Shown here piece by piece: positions 1-6,647 of a stretch of DNA of 11,054 nt. The DNA comes from Phascolarctobacterium sp. (GTDB taxonomy: Bacteria; Bacillota; Negativicutes; Acidaminococcales; Acidaminococcaceae), in the NCBI GenBank assembly GCA_019417125.1, contig DXVZ01000076.1, positions 1 to 11,054 of the forward strand. The letters are read 5' to 3'. The notes below the pieces were generated by a model, which was not told where the DNA came from, searched no databases, and saw only the letters and a program-made list of their open reading frames with translations. A program made the position numbers and the translations under genes. Numbering within the stretch: position 1 is the stretch's first letter; each line of letters begins with the position of its first letter.

Positions 1-150
1 GAAGATACGCAGCTTCTTTTAACGCACTGCCGCACGGAGGGGATGCTCATTAGCGGCGGCAGTGACTGCCATGGCAGCTTTGTGCCTGGGCGTCCGCTCG
101 GCAAGCCGGACGTGTACGAAGACGGCGTCTTTTTGCCGGGGCTTATTTAA
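1..150 (+). CDS. PHP-domain phosphoesterase, C-terminal fragment
   Basis: Frame 1 is open from the window edge to a TAA at 148-150 and gives 49 residues, the C-terminal end of a larger protein. It contains GGSDCHG followed by a proline- and glycine-rich stretch (PGRPLGKPDVY). PHP-domain metal-dependent phosphoesterases (TrpH/RNase AM, YciV-type) characteristically have a late 'GSD-x-H' motif whose Asp and His bind the catalytic metals, followed by a short tail carrying a conserved glycine. In that family the substrates are nucleoside 3',5'-bisphosphates or short RNA 5' ends. The specific substrate cannot be judged from this fragment, and the N-terminal HxH motif lies outside the window. The gene converges on the flavin-reductase-like gene, with a hairpin terminator 30 bp after its stop. 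Confidence 0.6.
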   Translation, partial: EDTQLLLTHCRTEGMLISGGSDCHGSFVPGRPLGKPDVYEDGVFLPGLI

Positions 151-179
151 AACAAAAATTGACATAGTCGTAAAAAAAT

Positions 180-209
180 GACCGGGCGCTGCTTGGCAGC
201 GCTCCGGTC
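180..209. terminator. Bidirectional Rho-independent terminator between convergent genes
   Basis: GACCGGGCGCTGC and GCAGCGCTCCGGTC form a 13-bp GC-rich stem with a one-base bulge and a TTG loop. On the minus strand the stem is followed by A then seven T, a strong terminator for the flavin-reductase-like gene. On the plus strand the tail is T-rich but broken by A (210-228), so termination of the PHP gene should be weaker though still plausible. Confidence 0.8.
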
Positions 210-312
210 TATTTATTATTTATATTTATAAATCGCTTTTGCTATGCTTGTAAAATTTCAGCGGCAATTTTTGTTATAAAGCGGTTTAATAAAAGTATTT
301 AATTGTATGCCG

Positions 313-810
313 TTATTTTAACGGGCTGATTTCGGCATAGCCCTTCCACGCAAACAGTGCGTCTTCTTCTTCGTTGGCGTAAACATTATCCACGTCGCAA
401 ATGTACAGGTAGTGGTCGCCAACTTCGTGGTATTCTTTCAGCGTGCAGACAATCGCCAGGCGGCTGTGCGCCGGTACTTTAATGCTGCTGCCTTCAATTT
501 CCGCCAGTTCGATATTGAATTTGCCTGCCTTATCCGTAGTGCGCCCGGTAGTAGTGCCGCAGCCTAAAGCGGCGTCTTTCAGTTTCGCGCCGGGTACTGT
601 AAGAATTACCTTTTTAGTGCTGCGTACCATTTCGCCGCTGTAAGAGGTTTTAGCCATTGCGTAAGCAATCATGTTGGGATTATATGAAAGATAGGTCCAC
701 CATGAAACGGTTGCCAAATTGGTGCTGCCGTCCGGTTTTTGTGTGCAGACGAGCGATACAGGGTTAGGTGAGGTAAGCAGCGAGGCTTGCGGTAAATTTA
801 TTTTTTTCAT
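313..810 (-). CDS. Flavin reductase-like (flavoredoxin/DIM6-NTAB type) FMN-binding protein
   Basis: A 165-residue protein. Near the N-terminus it has a PNPVSLVCT strand followed by TNLATVSWWTYLSYNPNMIAYAM, the pattern of the flavin-reductase-like split-barrel family, where this region wraps FMN. The size suits the single-domain family (about 150-200 residues). These proteins bind FMN and either reduce it with NAD(P)H or act as small electron carriers; which applies here cannot be told. The ATG at 808-810 has a good Shine-Dalgarno sequence, GGAAAGGAGT (818-827), and a promoter lies at 861-888, so it looks monocistronic. No signal peptide or membrane segment is visible, so it should be cytoplasmic. 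The family is confident, the physiological role unknown. Confidence 0.85.
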   Translation of the reverse strand: MKKINLPQASLLTSPNPVSLVCTQKPDGSTNLATVSWWTYLSYNPNMIAYAMAKTSYSGEMVRSTKKVILTVPGAKLKDAALGCGTTTGRTTDKAGKFNIELAEIEGSSIKVPAHSRLAIVCTLKEYHEVGDHYLYICDVDNVYANEEEDALFAWKGYAEISPLK

Positions 811-860
811 GGTAATAACTCCTTTCCGTTGGTAACGCGGTATTTAACTTTTACACTTCC

Positions 861-888
861 ATTATAACAACAATGGTATTAAAAACAA
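861..888 (-). promoter_or_regulatory. Promoter of the flavin reductase-like gene
   Basis: On the minus strand there is an exact consensus -10 hexamer TATAAT (861-866) and, 16 bp upstream, TTGTTT (883-888) as a partial -35 match. Transcription would start near 854, giving a leader of roughly 45 nt that contains the AAGGAG ribosome binding site. Confidence 0.6.
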
Positions 889-998
889 GAACGCACAAAA
901 AAGTGAGCAGCTAACTTTAAGGTAAGCATTATAAAACAGCGCGGAGCATTATTGGCAAAGTTGTACTATAAATAGGCAGCGCTCCGTAAACAGGCAAA

Positions 999-1033
999 AA
1001 TCAAAACAACCAGCATAGCTGGTTGTTTTGATT
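999..1033 (-). terminator. Terminator of the metG-tatD operon
   Basis: A perfect 16-bp inverted repeat (999-1014 with 1018-1033) has a three-base loop and is followed on the minus strand by the T-rich stretch TTTTGATTTTTG. It lies 9 bp beyond the tatD stop, as expected for the end of that operon. On the plus strand no clear T-run follows the stem, so it should act mainly on minus-strand transcription. Confidence 0.85.
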
Positions 1034-1041
1034 AAACCGTG

Positions 1042-1827
1042 TTATTTAATTTTATTAAACAGCGTTTTAACGTTTTTGGTGGTTAAAGCAGCCAAAGCTT
1101 CAAACGTTGTGCCGCGTACTTCGGCGGCGCTGCGCGCTACAAGTTCCGTATACAGCGGGTTGTTGCGCTTGCCGCGGTACGGCACCGGCGTTAAATAGGG
1201 CGAATCTGTTTCAAACAGCAGCAGGTCGTCCGGCACAAATGCCAGTACTTCCCGTACTTTGGCAGCGTTTTTATAAGTGCTGGTGCCGCCAAAGCCAAAG
1301 TAATAACCGCGTTTGGCAAGTTCTTTCGCCATCTCCAGTGAACCGGAGTAGCAATGGAATACCGCACGCGTTCCTTTCGGCACTTCGCTGCGGAAAATAT
1401 CAAAAATGTCGCCGTGCGCTTCGCGGTCATGGATAATTACCGGCAAATTAAACTGTACAGCAAGGTCAATCTGCTCCAGTAGGCGCTTTTTCTGCACTTC
1501 TTTAGGCTCGTTCTCTTTCCAATAATAATCCAAACCAATTTCGCCGATAGCTACAACCTTAGGGTGCTGCGCCCATTCAGCCAGCTTATCAAGATAGTGC
1601 TCATCTTTAATACCGGCAAGGTCTTCCGGGTGCCAGCCTACGGCGGCATACACAAAACCGTACTTTTCGGCAAGCTGTACGGCAAAGGCAGAGCTTTCCT
1701 CATCGCAGCCCGGGTTAATAAAGCCGTCCATTTCTTCGCCGATTTTGGCAATCAGCTCGTCGCGGTCATCTGTAAAATAGTTGCTGTCCAGGTGGGCGTG
1801 CGAATCCCACAAGCCTGTGCGTGACAT
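1042..1827 (-). CDS. tatD: TatD-family metal-dependent hydrolase (YabD-type DNase)
   Basis: A 261-residue TIM-barrel amidohydrolase-like protein, the usual length of TatD proteins. The metal ligands of the family are all visible: DSHAHLD (H10, H12) near the N-terminus, E96 in GEIGLDYYW, H133 in PVIIHDREA, H158 in AVFHCYSGS and D208 in FETDSPYL. Family members are cytoplasmic metal-dependent nucleases; E. coli TatD has 3'-5' exonuclease activity on single-stranded DNA and RNA and is linked to DNA repair. The ATG lies one base after the metG stop, and the weak ribosome binding site (AGGTGA) lies inside metG, so translation is probably coupled to metG. The metG-tatD pair is the Bacillus metS-yabD arrangement. 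The family is certain; the in vivo substrate is not. Confidence 0.95.
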   Translation of the reverse strand: MSRTGLWDSHAHLDSNYFTDDRDELIAKIGEEMDGFINPGCDEESSAFAVQLAEKYGFVYAAVGWHPEDLAGIKDEHYLDKLAEWAQHPKVVAIGEIGLDYYWKENEPKEVQKKRLLEQIDLAVQFNLPVIIHDREAHGDIFDIFRSEVPKGTRAVFHCYSGSLEMAKELAKRGYYFGFGGTSTYKNAAKVREVLAFVPDDLLLFETDSPYLTPVPYRGKRNNPLYTELVARSAAEVRGTTFEALAALTTKNVKTLFNKIK

Positions 1828-1828
1828 T

Positions 1829-3799
1829 TTACTTCACCTTGCTGCCGCTGGCAATGCCCGGTGCGTCAGCCAATACCAGGTTGCCCTCGCCATCGCTGGC
1901 GGCAAGCAGCATGCCGCGGCTTTCAATACCGCGCAGTTTGGCGGGTTTAAGGTTGGCGATAACAATTACGTTTCTGCCGATTAAGTCTTCGGCTTCGTAG
2001 TGCTGGGCAATGCCGCTGACGATAGTGCGTTCTTCATCGCCGATTTTTACCTGCAATTTAAAAAGCTTGTCGGTTTTGGGCACGCGCTCTGCGGCGACGA
2101 TGGTTGCCACGCGTAAATCTATTTTGGCAAAATCTTCAATAGTAATTTCGTCGGCTGCTGCCGGCGCGGGTTTGGCTTCTTTTTTAGCTTCGGCTTTCGG
2201 CGTTTCTGCCTTAACGGCTTTGACTGACGATTTTTTTGTTGCCGCAATTACGGTGTCGCCCGTTTCGGTAATCTCAATGCGCGGGAACAGCGGGTCGCCT
2301 TTCTGCACTTTGGTGCCGGTTGCCAGTTTGCCCCAAACAGCGTCTGCCATAAAGAAGCTTTCGGGTTTGCCAAGGCCCAGCTGTTCGTAAATTTTCGGAG
2401 CGGTAACGGGCACAAACGGCGCAATTAAAATAGCGATAATACGCAGCGCTTCAGCGAGGTTGTACATAACTGCCTGCAAGCGCTCTGCCTGTGCCGGGTC
2501 TTTTGCTAAAATCCACGGTGCGGTTTCATCAATATATTTATTGGCGCGGCCGATTAAGTTCCAAACGTCTTTAATGGCCTGGTTCAGTTCCATGTGGTCC
2601 ATGGCTTCGCTGTAACCGGCAACGGTTTCGTTAACTAGGACGATAAAGTCCTTGTCGACGGCTTCTGTGCCTTCCTTATGGGTAACAACGCCGCCGTGGT
2701 ATTTTTCAATCATGCTTACGGTGCGGTGCAGCAGGTTGCCTAAATCGTTGGCAAGGTCTGCGTTAATGCGGTTAATCAGCGCGTCGCGCGAGAAGTTGCC
2801 GTCGCTGCCCAGCATAATTTCGCGCAGCAGGAAGTAGCGGATGGCGTCCGGGCCGAATTCTTCAATCAGTGCAATCGGGTCGATAACGTTGCCTTTGGAT
2901 TTAGACATTTTATCGCCGTCAACAACCAGCCAGCCGTGGCCGTAAACCTGTTTCGGCAGTTCTTCGCCCATTGCCATCAGCATAATCGGCCAGATAATGC
3001 TGTGGAAACGTACTATTTCCTTGCCGACAAGGTGAATATTCGCAGGCCAGAATTTTTTAAATTTTTCTTCGTCCGTGCCGTAGCCGATAGCGGTAAAGTA
3101 GTTCAGCAGCGCGTCGAACCAAACATAAACAACGTGTTTCGGGTCGAACGGAACGGGAATGCCCCAATCGAAGGTCGTGCGGGTAATGCACAAATCTTCC
3201 AGCCCTTGTTTAATGAAGTTAATCATTTCGTTGCGGCGGGAAACAGGCTGGATAAAATCGGGGTGGGTTTCAATATATTCCAAAATTCTGTCCTGGTATT
3301 TGGACATTTTAAAGAAATAGCTTTCTTCTGCCATTTTTTCTACCGGGCGGCCGCAGTCCGGGCATTTATTGCCGTCAACCAGCTGGCGTTCCAGCCAGTA
3401 CGATTCGCACGGCACGCAGTACATGCCCTCGTAGTTCTTTTTATAAATGTCGCCCTGGTCATAAATTTTTTGCAGAACCTGCTGTACAACTTTGTAATGG
3501 CGTTCTTCGCTGGTGCGGATAAAATCGTCATTAGAGATGTTCAGCATCTTCCACAGCTTTTTAAAGTTGGCGACAATCGCATCGACGTACTGAATTGGCG
3601 TAACGCCTTTTTCGGCAGCTTTGCGCTGAATTTTTAAGCCGTGCTCGTCGCTGCCGGTCAGGAAGAATACGTCCTCACCTTTAGCGCGGTGGTAACGGGC
3701 AACGGTATCGGCAATGGTAGTGCAGTAAGCGTGGCCGATGTGCAGATTATCGCTGGGGTAATAAATCGGGGTAGTGATATAAAAACTGTTCTTGCTCAT
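1829..3799 (-). CDS. metG: Methionyl-tRNA synthetase with C-terminal tRNA-binding domain
   Basis: A 656-residue class I aminoacyl-tRNA synthetase that charges tRNA-Met, including the initiator, in the cytoplasm. The HIGH signature is at residues 20-23 and KMSKS at 297-301. A single zinc knuckle is present (Cys128, 131, 146, 149; CVPC and CPDC). After the anticodon-binding helical domain comes a Lys/Ala-rich linker (about 523-549), then a 107-residue EMAP/Trbp111-type OB-fold (550-656, beginning DEITIEDFAKIDLRVA), which in this class mediates dimerisation and tRNA binding. Length and layout match the Bacillus MetS type. The ATG has the ribosome binding site AAGGGA (3806-3811), 6 bp upstream. 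It heads an operon with tatD. Confidence 0.98.
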   Translation of the reverse strand: MSKNSFYITTPIYYPSDNLHIGHAYCTTIADTVARYHRAKGEDVFFLTGSDEHGLKIQRKAAEKGVTPIQYVDAIVANFKKLWKMLNISNDDFIRTSEERHYKVVQQVLQKIYDQGDIYKKNYEGMYCVPCESYWLERQLVDGNKCPDCGRPVEKMAEESYFFKMSKYQDRILEYIETHPDFIQPVSRRNEMINFIKQGLEDLCITRTTFDWGIPVPFDPKHVVYVWFDALLNYFTAIGYGTDEEKFKKFWPANIHLVGKEIVRFHSIIWPIMLMAMGEELPKQVYGHGWLVVDGDKMSKSKGNVIDPIALIEEFGPDAIRYFLLREIMLGSDGNFSRDALINRINADLANDLGNLLHRTVSMIEKYHGGVVTHKEGTEAVDKDFIVLVNETVAGYSEAMDHMELNQAIKDVWNLIGRANKYIDETAPWILAKDPAQAERLQAVMYNLAEALRIIAILIAPFVPVTAPKIYEQLGLGKPESFFMADAVWGKLATGTKVQKGDPLFPRIEITETGDTVIAATKKSSVKAVKAETPKAEAKKEAKPAPAAADEITIEDFAKIDLRVATIVAAERVPKTDKLFKLQVKIGDEERTIVSGIAQHYEAEDLIGRNVIVIANLKPAKLRGIESRGMLLAASDGEGNLVLADAPGIASGSKVK

Positions 3800-3880
3800 G
3801 TGCTTTCCCTTCTTTTATGTTAATATTGCTTTAACGGCGTTGATGCCCGCAAAACTATTTTTGCAGACAATTCTTTTGTA

Positions 3881-3909
3881 ATTTTATCACATTCTGCGCC
3901 GCTGTGCAA
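3881..3909 (-). promoter_or_regulatory. Promoter of metG-tatD
   Basis: On the minus strand TTGCAC (3904-3909) and TAAAAT (3881-3886) are separated by exactly 17 bp, and TG stands one base before the -10, making it an extended -10 promoter. The predicted start near 3874 leaves a leader of about 75 nt. That leader holds a small hairpin (3849-3864, GCAAAA/TTTTGC) with no following T-run. No T-box sequence (TGGNACCGCG-like) and no SAM-riboswitch architecture is visible, so expression may be largely constitutive. The ten bases ATTTTATCAC at 3881-3890 recur exactly at the decarboxylase promoter (9761-9770). Confidence 0.75.
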
Positions 3910-3936
3910 AAGTTTTACTTCTTTTTAGCAATTTCA

Positions 3937-3965
3937 TTGGCAGAAGTTTACTAATTAGGCATAAT
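3937..3965 (+). promoter_or_regulatory. Promoter of the small peptide gene
   Basis: TTGGCA (3937-3942) and CATAAT (3960-3965) are separated by exactly 17 bp; each hexamer matches consensus at five of six positions. The predicted start at about 3971-3973 places the RNA 5' end right at the GCTGTGAT element (3972-3979). The promoter is divergent from that of metG, with about 27 bp between the two -35 elements. Confidence 0.75.
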
Positions 3966-3979
3966 AGAAAAGCTGTGAT

Positions 3980-3996
3980 CCTTTCCGGCGGAAAGG
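3980..3996 (+). promoter_or_regulatory. Hairpin covering part of the Shine-Dalgarno sequence
   Basis: CCTTTCC, GGC loop, GGAAAGG forms a perfect 7-bp stem. Its right arm contributes the first AAAGG of the strong ribosome binding site AAAGGAGGTG (3992-4001), so folding would hide the upstream half of the site. It sits immediately after the 5' complementary arm (3972-3979). Confidence 0.55.
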
Positions 3997-4006
3997 AGGT
4001 GTACTA

Positions 4007-4096
4007 ATGACAGATTTGGTTACTGCATTTGTTGTATCTGTCATAGCAAGTATAACTGCTTATTATATTTGCAAATGGCTGGACAGGTACTTATAA
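4007..4096 (+). CDS. 29-residue single-pass membrane peptide, candidate type I toxin
   Basis: An ATG at 4007 follows a near-perfect Shine-Dalgarno sequence (AGGAGG at 3994-3999, 7 bp spacing) and opens a frame of 29 codons ending in TAA. The peptide begins MTDLVTAFVV, has a continuous hydrophobic segment over about residues 4-22, and ends in ICKWLDRYL, a Trp/charged boundary. It has its own promoter upstream and a strong terminator downstream, so it is a complete monocistronic unit, which argues that it is a real gene despite its length. The general plan (one membrane helix, then W-L and charged residues) resembles Fst/Ldr-type toxic peptides, and I recall similar unnamed short proteins ending in ICKWLD from gut Firmicutes, but I cannot assign it to a named family. 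An ordinary small membrane protein or regulatory peptide is the alternative. It occupies the place of abrB between rsmI and metG in the Bacillus order. Confidence 0.7.
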   Translation: MTDLVTAFVVSVIASITAYYICKWLDRYL

Positions 4097-4114
4097 ATCA
4101 CAGCCAGCCTAAAT

Positions 4115-4146
4115 AAAAAACCGGGAGCTGCCACTCCCGGTTTTTT
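4115..4146. terminator. Bidirectional terminator between the small peptide gene and rsmI
   Basis: CCGGGAG (4121-4127) and CTCCCGG (4134-4140) pair around a six-base loop, flanked by six A and six T, so a 13-bp stem with a T-run exists on both strands. It ends the plus-strand peptide transcript 18 bp after its stop and should also end the minus-strand housekeeping operon about 85 bp after rsmI. The gap at 4147-4231 holds nothing else apart from an AT-rich inverted repeat over the rsmI stop (4215-4236). Confidence 0.9.
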
Positions 4147-4231
4147 GCTTTTGGTGTACCATACAGACTGGTTACACTACTGCTTTGTTGTGCTTTTATT
4201 ATATCCTTATTGAAAATAAAAGTAAATACTT

Positions 4232-5068
4232 TTATTCATCATTCAGCAATCTGTTATATAATTCGCGTTTGGGTACTTTGCGGGCTTTGGCAACCTGCGC
4301 CAGCGCGGTTTTTTTATCCATGCCCTGCGCAATCAGCGCTTTTACTTCGTCCAGCGGGTCGGCGGCAGCCACTTGCTCCTGCGGTTCCGCTTCGCCCTGC
4401 GCAATGACAAGGCAGAACTCGCCGCGCGGCGGCTGTGCTTCCAGCCACGCCAGGCACTCTGTTACGCTGCCGCGGAAAAATTCTTCGTGCAGCTTGGTCA
4501 GCTCACGCGCCGCCGCCAGCTGCCGGTCGCCCCACGCCGCCAGTATTTCTTTCAGCACGTCCTTAATGCGGTGCGGCGCTTCGTATAATATTATGGTAGA
4601 AGGTATGTTCTTCCACGCCACCAGCTGCTCTGCACGGTTCTTTTTGCTTTTGGGCAAAAACCCGCCAAAGAAGAACGGCGACGACGGCAGCCCGGAAGCA
4701 ATCAGCGCGCACAGCGCCGCATTAGCGCCCGGCAGCGGCACAACTTTAATGCCAGCGGCAATAGCTTCGCGCGCCAGCTGCTCGCCCGGGTCGGCAATGC
4801 CGGGGAACCCCGCATCGCTTACAAGCGCAATATTTTTGCCGTCCAAAAGTTCCGCTAAAAGCTTCGGCCCGTTTTTATCCTTGCTGTGCTCGTCGTAACG
4901 TACTAAATGCCCTTTAATATTAAAATGGTTTAAAAGCTGCAAGGTATGGCGCGTATCTTCCGCCGCAATAATATCGGCTTCTGCCAAAGTGCGCAGCACG
5001 CGTGGGGTAATGTCCTCCAAATTGCCTATTGGCGTCGCGCAAAGGTATAAAATTCCTGCCTGCGTCAT
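4232..5068 (-). CDS. rsmI: 16S rRNA (cytidine1402-2'-O)-methyltransferase
   Basis: A 278-residue protein of the tetrapyrrole (SAM-dependent) methylase fold, the usual length of RsmI (YabC in Bacillus). RsmI methylates the 2'-OH of C1402 in the decoding centre of 16S rRNA. Visible signatures are ATPIGNLEDIT (11-21), AAEDTRHT (35-42), SDAGFPGIADPGE (84-96), the SAM-region PLPGANA (111-117) and FFFGGFLPKSKK (132-143). A C-terminal extension of about 45 residues (KALIAQGMDKKTALAQVAK and following) is the small helical domain common in this family. The ATG overlaps the upstream gene's TGA by four bases (ATGA), so translation is coupled. It is the last gene of the operon. Confidence 0.97.
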   Translation of the reverse strand: MTQAGILYLCATPIGNLEDITPRVLRTLAEADIIAAEDTRHTLQLLNHFNIKGHLVRYDEHSKDKNGPKLLAELLDGKNIALVSDAGFPGIADPGEQLAREAIAAGIKVVPLPGANAALCALIASGLPSSPFFFGGFLPKSKKNRAEQLVAWKNIPSTIILYEAPHRIKDVLKEILAAWGDRQLAAARELTKLHEEFFRGSVTECLAWLEAQPPRGEFCLVIAQGEAEPQEQVAAADPLDEVKALIAQGMDKKTALAQVAKARKVPKRELYNRLLNDE

Positions 5069-5796
5069 TTTGCCAGCTCCTTCGATTTATCATAATACGC
5101 CAGCGCCTGCGCACTTAAGCTGCCGTCGGCGTTGTACATTACCAGCGGCGGCAAAACGTCCAGCCCATAGCTGCCGCCCTTAACCATTTCCATCAAGAAT
5201 ATCCACGCCGGTTTATCTACCGCGCTGTGTACCCATTGTAAACGCTTGGGCTGCAAGCCAAACTCCGCCGCCAGCTGCATACATTCGGCAAAGCGGTCTG
5301 GCAGCTGCACAATGGCAAAACGCCCGCGGTAGCGCACGGCGTAAGCCGCCGCTTTAAAAAAATCACGCAAATCTGCCGTTACCTCGTGGCAGGCGGCAGT
5401 GCCGATTTTGCGGGTGTTGCCGCTATTGCGGTAAGGAGGGTTGGCAATTACTAAATCCATACTTTCACTTTTAAAATACTTGTTAATTTCGCGCACGTCG
5501 CCGTCAATAACGTTTACCACGTCCTGCAAGCCGTTATCTTCAATGCTGCGGCGCATTAGCTGCGTAACCTTGGGGTTAACTTCCAGCCCTGTTACTTTCG
5601 CCGCACCGCGCGCCGCCAAAAACAGGCTGATCGCCCCGGTGCCGCTGCCAAGCTCCAGCACCTGCGCTTTGGTAACAAGGTGGGCAAACGCCGCCAAAAA
5701 AACGGCGTCCGTGGTAAAAGTAAATTCGCCGGCGTCCTGCCACACCACATAACCGCAGCCCGGCAGTGAGTCGCGCCTGATTCCTGTATGTACCAT
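5065..5796 (-). CDS. yabB: YabB/TrmN6-type tRNA (adenine-N6)-methyltransferase
   Basis: A 243-residue Rossmann-fold SAM-dependent methyltransferase. Motif I is LELGSGTGAISLFLAARG (47-64) and the catalytic N6-adenine motif NPPY is at 119-122 (VIANPPYRNSG). An N-terminal segment with FTFTTDAVFLAAF is typical of the TrmN6/YfiC group, which methylates A37 of tRNA1(Val) in E. coli. In Bacillus the orthologous position is yabB, upstream of rsmI. The fold and the NPPY class are clear; the tRNA target is by family analogy, and some YabB-like members could have other substrates. The start overlaps the ricT stop by one base (TAATG), and the end overlaps rsmI by four bases. Confidence 0.9.
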   Translation of the reverse strand: MVHTGIRRDSLPGCGYVVWQDAGEFTFTTDAVFLAAFAHLVTKAQVLELGSGTGAISLFLAARGAAKVTGLEVNPKVTQLMRRSIEDNGLQDVVNVIDGDVREINKYFKSESMDLVIANPPYRNSGNTRKIGTAACHEVTADLRDFFKAAAYAVRYRGRFAIVQLPDRFAECMQLAAEFGLQPKRLQWVHSAVDKPAWIFLMEMVKGGSYGLDVLPPLVMYNADGSLSAQALAYYDKSKELAK

Positions 5797-6647
5797 TAAA
5801 TTTTATCCGCCTTAGCTGCGTCCACAATTTCGTCCCATTCTACCTGAATGGTGTTATCCGGCGTAAGCTGCACGCTGGCGGTGCGCATAGCACGGTTAAC
5901 GCCCATAACGCGCCCTTCGCCCAGCGGCGTAACAACCATTACGCCTACTTTCGGCGCTTCCACACGTTCCTGCGGCTGGCGTTTGCCGCAGCAGCCGCTG
6001 CAGTACACATCGTTTTCGTATTTTAAGCAGCACATCAGCCTGCCGCACACGCCGGAAATTTTCGCCGGGTTCAGCGACAGGTTTTGGTCTTTCGCCATGC
6101 GGATTGATACCGGCTCAAAATCGCCTAAAAAGGTGGCGCAGCACAAAGGCCTGCCGCAGCAGCCGATGCCGCCCAACATTTTCGCCTCGTCGCGCACGCC
6201 GATTTGGCGCAGTTCAATGCGGGTACGGAATACCGATGCCAAATCCTTAACCAGTTCGCGGAAGTCGATGCGCCCGTCCGCCGTAAAATAAAAAATAATT
6301 TTATTAACGTCAAAGGTAAATTCCACATCTATAAGCCGCATGGGCAAGCCGTGTTTGGCAATTTTGCGCAGGCAAATGTTAAAGGCTTCTTTTTCGCGGA
6401 TTTTATTTTCCTGCACTTTCAGAGCGTCCCGCTCCGTCGCTTTGCGCATAACCGGTTTCAGCTGCGAAACCAGCTTGTTTTCTTCTACTTCGCGTGCACC
6501 GGTAACAACAGTGCCGTATTCCAACCCGCGCACGGTTTCTACAATAACATGGTCGCCAACTTCCACGCCTGTATCAACGGGGTCGAAATAATATATTTTA
6601 CCTGCTTTTTTAAATCTAATGCCTACTACTTTCAGCAAATTCTTCAC
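5796..6647 (-). CDS. ricT: RicT (YaaT/PSP1 family) Fe-S regulatory subunit
   Basis: A 283-residue PSP1-domain protein. The signature blocks are GGIGCCGRPLCC (159-170), LGDFEPVSIRMAKDQNLSLN (174-193) and GVCGRLMCCLKYEND (199-213). In B. subtilis, RicT joins RicA and RicF in an Fe-S-containing complex that affects mRNA maturation by RNase Y, competence, biofilm formation and sporulation. No ricA or ricF gene lies in this window. Ten cysteines fall between residues 163 and 220, including an extra CSGCC cluster (216-220) just after the usual block. The start is GTG at 6645-6647, overlapping the holB TGA as GTGA. The family is certain; whether this organism sporulates cannot be inferred, because ricT also occurs in non-sporulating Bacillota. 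Confidence 0.95.
   Translation of the reverse strand: MKNLLKVVGIRFKKAGKIYYFDPVDTGVEVGDHVIVETVRGLEYGTVVTGAREVEENKLVSQLKPVMRKATERDALKVQENKIREKEAFNICLRKIAKHGLPMRLIDVEFTFDVNKIIFYFTADGRIDFRELVKDLASVFRTRIELRQIGVRDEAKMLGGIGCCGRPLCCATFLGDFEPVSIRMAKDQNLSLNPAKISGVCGRLMCCLKYENDVYCSGCCGKRQPQERVEAPKVGVMVVTPLGEGRVMGVNRAMRTASVQLTPDNTIQVEWDEIVDAAKADKI

Larger units (their letters stand above)
3972..4104 (+). other. Complementary 5' and 3' arms of the small peptide mRNA
   Basis: GCTGTGAT (3972-3979), at the predicted 5' end of the RNA, is the exact reverse complement of ATCACAGC (4097-4104), which begins one base after the peptide's TAA codon. The two arms therefore bracket the whole ribosome binding site and reading frame and could close the mRNA end to end. 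A second, shorter pairing is possible between GGCTGG (4077-4082) and CCAGCC (4104-4109). Long-range 5'-3' pairing of this kind is established for type I toxin mRNAs such as hok and aapA1, where it keeps the message untranslated until processed. That it does so here is an inference from sequence alone. Confidence 0.5.

Noticed and set aside
873..914. A 13-codon plus-strand frame (starting MVLKTRTHKK) upstream of the flavin-reductase-like gene
   Set aside because: It has no ribosome binding site and lies over the minus-strand promoter; nothing supports translation.
942..986. CGGAGC (942-947) with GCTCCG (981-986), and the 12-base repeat GGCAGCGCTCCG at 195-206 and 975-986
   Set aside because: The possible hairpin has a 33-base loop and no T-run, and the repeat is short and built of common GC words, so chance is the simplest explanation.
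2936..3637. A 233-codon plus-strand open frame across metG
   Set aside because: It is the complement of metG, which has full synthetase motifs, and it lacks a ribosome binding site or recognisable domain.
3800..3880. T-box or SAM riboswitch in the metG leader
   Set aside because: The leader is only about 75 nt, has no T-box-like sequence and no terminator with a competing antiterminator; only a 6-bp hairpin (3849-3864) is present.
4215..4236. AT-rich perfect inverted repeat AATAAAAGTA/TACTTTTATT over the rsmI stop codon
   Set aside because: The two-base loop and AT-only stem make a stable RNA hairpin unlikely, and the strong terminator at 4115-4146 already accounts for transcription ending here.
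4185..4898. A 237-codon plus-strand open frame across rsmI
   Set aside because: It is Ser/Ala/Cys-rich, as expected for the antisense of a GC-rich gene, and lies opposite a clear rsmI with all its motifs.
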